Assembly (NCBI RefSeq): GCF_017744555.1
Contig: NZ_JAGIBD010000001.1
Span: 248,001-312,000 of the forward strand
Source of the DNA: Cellulomonas sp.
Lineage (GTDB): Bacteria > Actinomycetota > Actinomycetes > Actinomycetales > Cellulomonadaceae
DNA length: 64,000 nucleotides
Direction of reading: 5' to 3'
Shown piece after piece: positions 58,188 to 64,000 of this stretch (positions are counted from its first letter, which is position 1; the number at the start of each line of letters is the position of its first letter). The position numbers and the translations under genes were made by a program. The notes beneath the pieces were generated by a model, which saw nothing but the letters and a program-made list of their open reading frames with translations, did not search any database and was not told where the DNA came from.

Positions 58188-59186
58188 GTGCCGCCCGACC
58201 AGCCCCGCTCCGGCCCCGGAGCACTGGTCGCGAGGATCAAGGCGTGGGTGGACCCGCTCGTCGTCATGATCGTCACGGTCCTCGTGCTGGGCCTGGTCGT
58301 GCCGGCCCGTGGCGACGTCGCCGACGTCCTCGAGGTCGTGCGGACCGCCGCGATCGTCCTGCTGTTCTTCCTCTACGGCGCCCGCATGGCGACCGGCGAG
58401 GTGTGGGCGGGCCTGCGCAACTGGCGCCTGCAGGGGTCGATGCTCGCCGCGACGTACGTCGTGTTCCCCGTGCTCGGCCTGCTCGCGCAGCTGCTGCCCG
58501 ACGACGTCCTCGCGCCCGAGCTGAAGACGGGCGTGCTGTACCTGTCGCTCCTGCCGTCCACCGTGCAGGCGTCCGTCGTGTTCACGTCGGTCGCGCGTGG
58601 CAACGTCGCGGGCGCCATCACGGGCGCGACGATCTCGAACGTCGCGGGCATCGTCCTGACGCCACTGCTCGTCGGTGTGCTCATGACGCGCACGAGCGGC
58701 CCGACCGGCGGGTCCGTGTCCGGGATCCTGTGGCAGCTGCTCCTGCCGTTCGCGGCCGGGCAGGTGGCCGAGCGGTGGATCGGCGGGTGGGTCCGGGCGC
58801 ACCCGCGCCTCACCCGGTTCACCGACCGTGGCACGATCGTCGTCGTCGCGTACACGTCGGTGAGCGAGGCCACCGTCTCGGGCGCGTGGGACCACGTCAC
58901 GGTCGTCGCGCTCGTGCTGCTGCTCGCCGTGTGCGCCGTCATGCTCGCGATCATGCTGACGGTCACGTGGACGGGCGGCGGCAGGCTCGGCCTGGACCGG
59001 CCCGACCGGATCGCTCTGCTCATGTGCGGCTCGAAGAAGAGCCTCGCCACGGGCCTGCCGATGGCGTCCGTGCTGTTCTCGCCCGCGCTCGCCGCGAGCG
59101 TCGCGCTGCCCGTCATCGCGTTCCACCAGCTGCAGCTCGCGACATGTGCGGTCGTCGCGCGCCGCCTCGCCCGGGAGGTCGAGTAG
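58188..59186 (+). CDS. SBF-type (bile acid:sodium symporter family) transporter
   Basis: A 332-residue membrane protein with about nine or ten helices. LLFFLYGARMATGEVWAGLR near residue 64, with NWRLQGSM following, and LPSTVQASVVFTSVARGNVA near residue 124 are features of the SBF-like/DUF4137 (YfeH-type) branch of the bile acid:sodium symporters; the second inverted repeat shows LLMCGSKKSLATGLPMASVL near residue 278. The substrate is unknown. GTG at 58188 was chosen because the membrane domain starts soon after. Confidence 0.85.
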   Translation: MPPDQPRSGPGALVARIKAWVDPLVVMIVTVLVLGLVVPARGDVADVLEVVRTAAIVLLFFLYGARMATGEVWAGLRNWRLQGSMLAATYVVFPVLGLLAQLLPDDVLAPELKTGVLYLSLLPSTVQASVVFTSVARGNVAGAITGATISNVAGIVLTPLLVGVLMTRTSGPTGGSVSGILWQLLLPFAAGQVAERWIGGWVRAHPRLTRFTDRGTIVVVAYTSVSEATVSGAWDHVTVVALVLLLAVCAVMLAIMLTVTWTGGGRLGLDRPDRIALLMCGSKKSLATGLPMASVLFSPALAASVALPVIAFHQLQLATCAVVARRLAREVE

Positions 59187-59231
59187 CGTGCGCTGCGACG
59201 TCCCGCCCGTCGTCACCGCCCGAGGAGCCCC

Positions 59232-60683
59232 GTGCCCGACGTGATCTCGCTGATCCCCCGCCCCACCACGCTCGACGTGACCGGCGGCGAGCCGTTCGCG
59301 CTCGCGGAGGGCACCACCGTCGTCGTCGAGAGCCGACCCGAGCTCATCTCGGTGGGCGTGCTTGCGGCCGACCTGCTGGGGCGCGTGACCGAGCACCCGG
59401 TCGAGGTGCGGTACACGGGCGGGGAGGGTCCCCGCACGGTGTGGCTGCGGCTCGTCGAGTCGCTGCCGCCGGGCGACGAGGCGTACCGCGTCGTCGTGCG
59501 GCCCGAGCGGGTCACGATCGACGCCCGCACCCCCGCGGGCCTCGTCCACGGGATCGTCACGCTGCGCCAGCTCGTGACCCCGGAGCTCACCGTCCCGGCG
59601 GTCCGGATCGAGGACTCGCCCCGGTTCGGCTGGCGCGGGCTGTCGATCGACGTCGCACGCCACTTCATCCAGGTCCGCGACCTCAAGGTCGTCATCGGGC
59701 TCATGGCGCACTACAAGCTCAACGTGCTGCACCTGCATCTCACCGACGACCAGGGCTGGCGCCTGCACCTGCCGTCGCGCCCGCAGCTCACCGAGCGCGC
59801 GAGCGGCACGTCCGTCGGCGGCGACCCCGGCGGGTTCTACACCGCCGAGCAGTACGCCGACCTCGTCGCGTACGCGGCCGCCCGGGGGATCCGGGTGGTC
59901 CCGGAGATCGACGTCCCGGGGCACGTCAACGCCGCGACCCACACGTACGGCGACCTCAACCCGGACGGCGAGCCGACCGACGAGTACACGGGCATCGAGG
60001 TCGGGTTCAGCCGGCTGCACGCCGACCTGCCCGCGACCGGCCGGTTCCTCACCGACGTGTTCACCGACCTCGCCGCGATGACGCCCGGCGACTTCGTGCA
60101 CATCGGCGGCGACGAGGTCCTCACGATGGAGCGCGAGGAGTACGCCGACCTCGTCGGACAGGCGGCCGCGGCCGTCCGGGCGCAGGGCAAGCGCGTCGTC
60201 GGGTGGCAGGAGATCGCGCACACTGCGCTCGAGCCCGGCACCGTCGTCCAGTACTGGGACCCGCGCGTCGACCCCGCACCGTTCGTCGCCGCCGCGCAGG
60301 CCGGTGCGTTGTTCCTCATGTCGCCGGGCTCGAAGACGTACCTCGACATGAAGTACGACGCGACCACCGAGCTCGGCCTCGAGTGGGCCGGGCACATCGA
60401 GCTGCGCGACGCCTACGACTGGGAGCCCACCGCGATCATCGAGGGCCTCCCGGCGGAGTCCGTCATCGGGGTCGAGGCCGCCGTGTGGACCGAGACGCTC
60501 AAGGACCTGGACGACCTCACGGCGATGCTGCTGCCGCGGCTGGCCGCCGTCGCGGAGGTCGCGTGGTCCGCCCCCGAGCACCGCGACTGGGACGGGTTCC
60601 GGACCCGCGTGGCCGGGCACGGGCCGTTCTGGGACCGGTTCGGGTTCCCCTGGCACCGCAGCCCGCAGGTGGACTGGAGCTGA
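59232..60683 (+). CDS. Beta-N-acetylhexosaminidase, GH20
   Basis: A 483-residue enzyme. An N-terminal GH20b domain (SLIPRPTTLDVTGGEPFAL) precedes the barrel: RGLSIDVARHFIQVRDLKVV near residue 136, HLHLTDDQGWRL, and the catalytic Asp294-Glu295 pair in HIGGDEVLTME. VVQYWDPRV and VWTETLKD provide further active-site residues. It releases terminal GlcNAc or GalNAc, for instance from chitin oligomers or wall fragments. There is no signal peptide, so it is likely cytosolic, acting on imported sugars. It lies 45 bases after the transporter gene. Confidence 0.93.
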   Translation: MPDVISLIPRPTTLDVTGGEPFALAEGTTVVVESRPELISVGVLAADLLGRVTEHPVEVRYTGGEGPRTVWLRLVESLPPGDEAYRVVVRPERVTIDARTPAGLVHGIVTLRQLVTPELTVPAVRIEDSPRFGWRGLSIDVARHFIQVRDLKVVIGLMAHYKLNVLHLHLTDDQGWRLHLPSRPQLTERASGTSVGGDPGGFYTAEQYADLVAYAAARGIRVVPEIDVPGHVNAATHTYGDLNPDGEPTDEYTGIEVGFSRLHADLPATGRFLTDVFTDLAAMTPGDFVHIGGDEVLTMEREEYADLVGQAAAAVRAQGKRVVGWQEIAHTALEPGTVVQYWDPRVDPAPFVAAAQAGALFLMSPGSKTYLDMKYDATTELGLEWAGHIELRDAYDWEPTAIIEGLPAESVIGVEAAVWTETLKDLDDLTAMLLPRLAAVAEVAWSAPEHRDWDGFRTRVAGHGPFWDRFGFPWHRSPQVDWS

Positions 60684-60701
60684 GGCCCACGCCTGGATCC
60701 G

Positions 60702-62549
60702 TCAGATCCAGGTGGTGAGCCACATGTGCGCGTGCCAGAACCAGTACGGCACCACCATGGCCGTCCAGATCGGGTAGAAGAACGCCCCCACCACGACGGC
60801 GAGCCCGACGATCGCGCCCACGACCCCGACGGCCCACCGCCTCGCCCGCGGGTCGAGCTCGTCCTTCGGCCCGACGACGAGCGTGAACACGTAGACGAGC
60901 GTGAGTACCATCCACGGCACGAACGCGATCGAGTAGAACGTGAAGATCGTGCGGTTCGGGTACATGAACCATGGCAGCCAGCCCGCGATGATGCCCGACA
61001 GCACCGCGAACGCCCGCCAGTCCCGGAATCGGACCAGCCAGACGACCGCGACGAGGATCGCCGCCGTCGCGCACACCCACAGCACCGGGTTGCCGATCGC
61101 CGTGATGGCCTGCGAGCACTGCGACGCACCGCACGCGTCCTGCGCCTGCTGGCCGGACAGCCCGGAGATCTCGGGCGGGTAGAACATCGACGTCGGCCGC
61201 CACTGCACGAGCCAGCCGAGCGGGTGCGACGCGTAGCTGTGCGGCGTGTCGAGGCCCGTGTGGAACGCCCACATGTCCTGGTGGTACTTCCACAGCGACC
61301 GCAGCGGTGCGGGCAGCCACGTGACGCCCTGACCCGGGTTGTCGGCCGCCCACTGCCGCCCGTACGCGAGCGGGTGGACCAGCCACGACGTCCACGTCGC
61401 GACGTACGTGACGGCCGCGATGCCGACCATCGCGACACCGGCGACGATGCCGTCCCGGCGGATGCCCGCCCAGAACCAGCTGCGCACCCCGACCGTCCGC
61501 CTCGCGGTGACGTCCCACGCGACCGTCATCAGGCCGAAGACGGCGAGGAAGTACAGGCCGGACCACTTCGTGCCGATCGCCAGACCGAGCAGCAGCGCCG
61601 CCGCGAGGCGCCACCACCGCCAGCCCAGCCGCGGACCGACGCCGAGGTCGCCGCCCGCGTCGAGCACCACGGCCGCGCGGTCAGCGAGCCGCCGCCGCGC
61701 CTGCTCGCGGTCCAGCAGCAGCGCACCGAACGCCGCGAGGACGAAGAACATGAGGAACGGGTCGAGCAGGCTCACGCGCGACATCACGATCGCCTCGCCG
61801 TCGACCGCGAGCAGCACGCCGGCGACCACGCCCCACGCCGTCGACGAGAACAGCCGCCGCGCGACCCGGACGAGCAGGAGCACCGCGAGCGTCCCGAACA
61901 CCGCCGCCGCGAGCCGCCACGCCGCCGAGCTGCCGACGCCGCCGCCGAGCTGGATGCCCAGCCCGATGAGCCACTTGCCGACCTGCGGGTGCACCACGTA
62001 CTCCGCGGCCGTGCCCAGCCCGGACGCGTCACCCGCCTCGAACGCCGCGTTCGGGTCCGACGGCCACGCGGCCTCGTACCCGCGCTTGATGAGCGACCAG
62101 CCGTCCTTGACGTAGTACGTCTCGTCGAACACGAGGCTGTGCGGGCGCCCCAGGTCCCACAGGCGCAGCACACCCGCGAACACCGTCACCCCGAGCGCCC
62201 ACAGCCAGCCGGTCAGGCGGGCGCGCGGGGTCGCGTCGAGCGCGAGGGCGTCGGCGCCGACCAGGCGGCGCAGCAGCCGGTCGCGCGTGGGGAGGTCTGC
62301 GTCGGGGTCCGGGTCCTCGACCTGCGCCGGGTCCTCGACCTGCGCCGGGTCCTCGACCTGCGTGGGCTCCCTGACCTGCGTGGGCTCCTCGACGGGCGCG
62401 GTCGCCTCGACGGGCTGCGCGTGCGCGTCGTCGCCCGACGGCGCGGGCTCGTCGTGGGGCTCGGGCACGTCGTGGGGCGCGGGCGGCGTCACGACGTCGT
62501 CGTCGGACGGGGCAGCCAGCACGGCGTCGTCGTCTCGGGTGGGCGGCAC
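60702..62549 (-). CDS. pmt: Protein O-mannosyltransferase (Pmt)
   Basis: A 615-residue membrane glycosyltransferase of the GT39 family with about eleven helices. [20 protein letters not shown] near residue 114 carries the catalytic DE motif; [13 protein letters not shown] follows. It transfers mannose from a polyprenyl carrier to Ser/Thr of proteins during Sec export. The N-terminal 85 residues are a cytoplasmic acidic Pro-rich tail partly encoded by 18-bp repeats. GTG at 62549 is the best start. It is divergent from rsmI, as in many actinobacteria. The Pro/Thr-rich tail of the M15 peptidase at 4882 is a candidate substrate. Confidence 0.92.
   Translation of the reverse strand: MPPTRDDDAVLAAPSDDDVVTPPAPHDVPEPHDEPAPSGDDAHAQPVEATAPVEEPTQVREPTQVEDPAQVEDPAQVEDPDPDADLPTRDRLLRRLVGADALALDATPRARLTGWLWALGVTVFAGVLRLWDLGRPHSLVFDETYYVKDGWSLIKRGYEAAWPSDPNAAFEAGDASGLGTAAEYVVHPQVGKWLIGLGIQLGGGVGSSAAWRLAAAVFGTLAVLLLVRVARRLFSSTAWGVVAGVLLAVDGEAIVMSRVSLLDPFLMFFVLAAFGALLLDREQARRRLADRAAVVLDAGGDLGVGPRLGWRWWRLAAALLLGLAIGTKWSGLYFLAVFGLMTVAWDVTARRTVGVRSWFWAGIRRDGIVAGVAMVGIAAVTYVATWTSWLVHPLAYGRQWAADNPGQGVTWLPAPLRSLWKYHQDMWAFHTGLDTPHSYASHPLGWLVQWRPTSMFYPPEISGLSGQQAQDACGASQCSQAITAIGNPVLWVCATAAILVAVVWLVRFRDWRAFAVLSGIIAGWLPWFMYPNRTIFTFYSIAFVPWMVLTLVYVFTLVVGPKDELDPRARRWAVGVVGAIVGLAVVVGAFFYPIWTAMVVPYWFWHAHMWLTTWI
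62311..62400. repeat. Tandem 18-bp repeats within pmt
   Basis: Five units of 18 bp (starting 62311, 62329, 62347, 62365, 62383) resemble GGGTCCTCGACCTGCGCC on the plus strand. On the coding strand they encode QVEDPA-type hexapeptides in the cytoplasmic tail, so copy-number changes keep the frame. Confidence 0.9.
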
Positions 62550-62671
62550 GCGGTCATCGTAGGGGTGACCGCTGTGCAGGGGCAGTGCTTCTCCCGGCCG
62601 GATCGGGGCCTCGTCGGACCCGCCCGCCGCGGTCGTCGGGAGCGTGCCGCGCGAGGTGGCAGGCTGGCGGG

Positions 62672-63529
62672 GTGAGCGCCACCGCACCCGGACCGGGCCG
62701 TCTGGTCCTCGCCGCGACCCCGATCGGCAACGTCGACGACGCGTCGGAGCACCTGCGGCGGCTGCTCGCGGAGGCCGACGTCGTCGCCGCCGAGGACACC
62801 CGCCGCACGCGCGCGCTCGCGGCCCGCATGGGTGTGGAGATCGGCGGCCGCGTGGTCAGCCACCACGAGCACAACGAGGCCGAGCGCTCGGCGGACCTGC
62901 TCGACGTGGTCGCGGGCGGCGGCACGGTCGTCGTCGTCACGGACGCCGGGATGCCCGCGGTGTCCGACCCCGGGTTCCGTGTGGTGACCGCCGCGGTCGC
63001 CGCCGGGCTGCCGGTCACGGCGGCCCCCGGCCCGAGCGCGGTGCTCACGGCGCTCGCCCTGTCGGGACTGCCGACGGACCGGTTCTGCTTCGAAGGGTTT
63101 CTGCCGCGGCGGCCCGGCGAGCGGGCGCGGGCGCTCGCGGACCTGGCCGACGAACGCCGGACCATGGTGTTCTTCGAGGCGCCGCACCGGCTCGACGACG
63201 TGCTCGCCGCGATGGTCGACGCGTTCGGGGCCGACCGTCCGGCGGCGGTGTGCCGCGAGCTCACGAAGACGTACGAGGAGGTGCGCCGCGGGCCGCTCGC
63301 GGAGCTCGTCGCGTGGGCGGCCGAGGGGGCGGTGCGCGGGGAGATCGTCGTGGTCGTCGGGGGAGCGGTCCGCGCCACGTCGGCGAGCACGGCCGACCTC
63401 GTCGCGGAGGTGCTCGCCCGGGCGGACGCCGGCGAACGGCTGAAGGACGCGGTCGCCGAGGTCGCCACGGTCGCCGGCGTCGCCAAGCGCGACCTCTACG
63501 CCGCGGCCCTGGCAGCCCGCTCCCGCTGA
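62672..63529 (+). CDS. rsmI: 16S rRNA 2'-O-ribose C1402 methyltransferase
   Basis: A 285-residue tetrapyrrole-methylase-fold enzyme that methylates C1402 in the 16S rRNA decoding centre with S-adenosylmethionine. Signatures: [20 protein letters not shown] near residue 11, [13 protein letters not shown] near residue 38, [17 protein letters not shown] near residue 90, [20 protein letters not shown] near residue 118, and [15 protein letters not shown] near residue 168. GTG at 62672 begins [10 protein letters not shown]. It is divergent from pmt with 122 bases between. Confidence 0.95.
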   Translation: MSATAPGPGRLVLAATPIGNVDDASEHLRRLLAEADVVAAEDTRRTRALAARMGVEIGGRVVSHHEHNEAERSADLLDVVAGGGTVVVVTDAGMPAVSDPGFRVVTAAVAAGLPVTAAPGPSAVLTALALSGLPTDRFCFEGFLPRRPGERARALADLADERRTMVFFEAPHRLDDVLAAMVDAFGADRPAAVCRELTKTYEEVRRGPLAELVAWAAEGAVRGEIVVVVGGAVRATSASTADLVAEVLARADAGERLKDAVAEVATVAGVAKRDLYAAALAARSR

Positions 63530-63594
63530 CCGCGACCCGCCGTCGACATGCCGACCCCCCGCCCTCGCTGGGAGGATCGACGCGGAGGTGTGCC

Positions 63595-64000
63595 ATGCGT
63601 CCTGTCGGGTACTGGCTCAAGGTCGTCGACCGGCTCATCGAGTCCGGCTTCGAGGAGGTCCTCGCGCGTGACGGGCTGACGCGCCGGCACTGGCAGGTCC
63701 TCAACGTGGTGCACGCAGGACCGGCCGACGAGGCGGCCGTCGCCCAGGTGCTGGCCGCGTTCGAGCCGTCGTTCGAGGGCCCCGCCGGATCCGGCGAGCT
63801 GACGCTCCTCACGTCGCGCCGCTGGCTGCGTCGCGAGCCCGAGGGGTACGTGTTCACCGAGGACGGCGAAGAGCACTTCCGGGTGCTCGAGGAGCGGGTC
63901 GCGGCCTTCCGCCAGGCCGTGGTCGAGGGCGTCTCCGAGCAGGACTACGCGACGGCGATCGGGGTGCTCGAGCAGGTGGCCCGCAACCTCGGCTGGTCGG
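63595..64000 (+). CDS. Winged-helix (MarR-like) regulator, 3' end outside window
   Basis: 135 residues are visible from ATG 63595, with GCGGAGG upstream. LKVVDRLIESGFEEVLARDG near residue 9, followed by LTRRHWQVLNVV, is the dimer helix and first winged-helix helix of MarR-type proteins; SRRWLRREPEGYVFTEDGEE near residue 74 forms the wing. The usual recognition helix is short, so the protein is an outlying member. It lies 65 bases after rsmI. The C-terminus is missing. Confidence 0.75.
   Translation, partial: MRPVGYWLKVVDRLIESGFEEVLARDGLTRRHWQVLNVVHAGPADEAAVAQVLAAFEPSFEGPAGSGELTLLTSRRWLRREPEGYVFTEDGEEHFRVLEERVAAFRQAVVEGVSEQDYATAIGVLEQVARNLGWS

Noticed and set aside
58083..60656. Minus-strand open frame of about 850 codons opposite the SBF transporter and GH20 genes
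   Set aside because: Arg/Asp/His-rich antisense composition, and both plus-strand genes are certain.

Overview
The window is 64 kb of very GC-rich DNA with strong C/G preference at third codon positions, many GTG starts and chains of overlapping genes. It looks like an actinobacterial chromosome, most likely a member of the Cellulomonadaceae or a close relative. Supporting content is a secreted GH5-type glycosidase, protein O-mannosyltransferase, NADP-glutamate dehydrogenase, an actinobacterial Glp/GLPR-type cell-division neighbourhood and an Asp23/Gls24 envelope-stress cluster. The assignment to family is inference; no rRNA or other typing marker is present.

Left part (1-38,200, chromosomal). 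It starts with a partial hypothetical gene and a decayed dihydrofolate-reductase-like remnant, then gdhA divergent from a RecQ helicase fused to a phosphoribosyltransferase-like domain. Next come a secreted M15 D,D-carboxypeptidase with a Pro/Thr-rich tail, an AraC regulator divergent from an NAD(P)-binding protein, a polytopic-membrane GH5 hydrolase, a MATE exporter, small membrane proteins, an ECF sigma factor with a membrane partner, a SigG-like sigma factor divergent from a SnoaL-like protein, a SNF2 ATPase and a matrixin-like protease. A candidate small RNA sits at 22,446-22,540. It is followed by a 1591-residue protein with a helicase-nuclease layout in which the catalytic motifs appear to be lost. 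The run mscL, SAF-domain gene, ruc, penicillin-acylase gene, 5-FTHF cyclo-ligase, UDP-glucose pyrophosphorylase, glp (MoeA-like), rimJ, glpr matches the order I recall for Rv0985c to Rv0996 of Mycobacterium tuberculosis and ends at tRNA-Ala(CGC).

Middle part (38,264-52,311, acquired). A pSAM2-type integrative element (int, xis, rep, traB, a small gene, pra-like; then divergently an XRE-type regulator, a Nudix gene and an HD-domain gene) lies directly beside tRNA-Ala. Its genes on the minus strand are chained by GTGA overlaps. Beyond it is a less GC-rich island with a lipoprotein, a secreted 167-residue protein, a MacA/MacB-like tripartite exporter carrying a peptidoglycan-binding adaptor, and a two-helix membrane protein. 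I read this as an uncharacterised exported-peptide (bacteriocin-like) system. The acquired DNA ends where a maltose O-acetyltransferase-type gene survives only as its C-terminal third.

Right part (52,312-64,000, chromosomal). An ECF sigma factor and a small protein are divergent from six tightly overlapping genes encoding Asp23/Gls24 proteins and their membrane partners. After these come a dehydratase-like/VOC/VOC fusion, a GlsB/YeaQ protein, an SBF-type transporter, a GH20 hexosaminidase, protein O-mannosyltransferase divergent from rsmI, and a partial gene at the right edge that may encode a MarR-like regulator.
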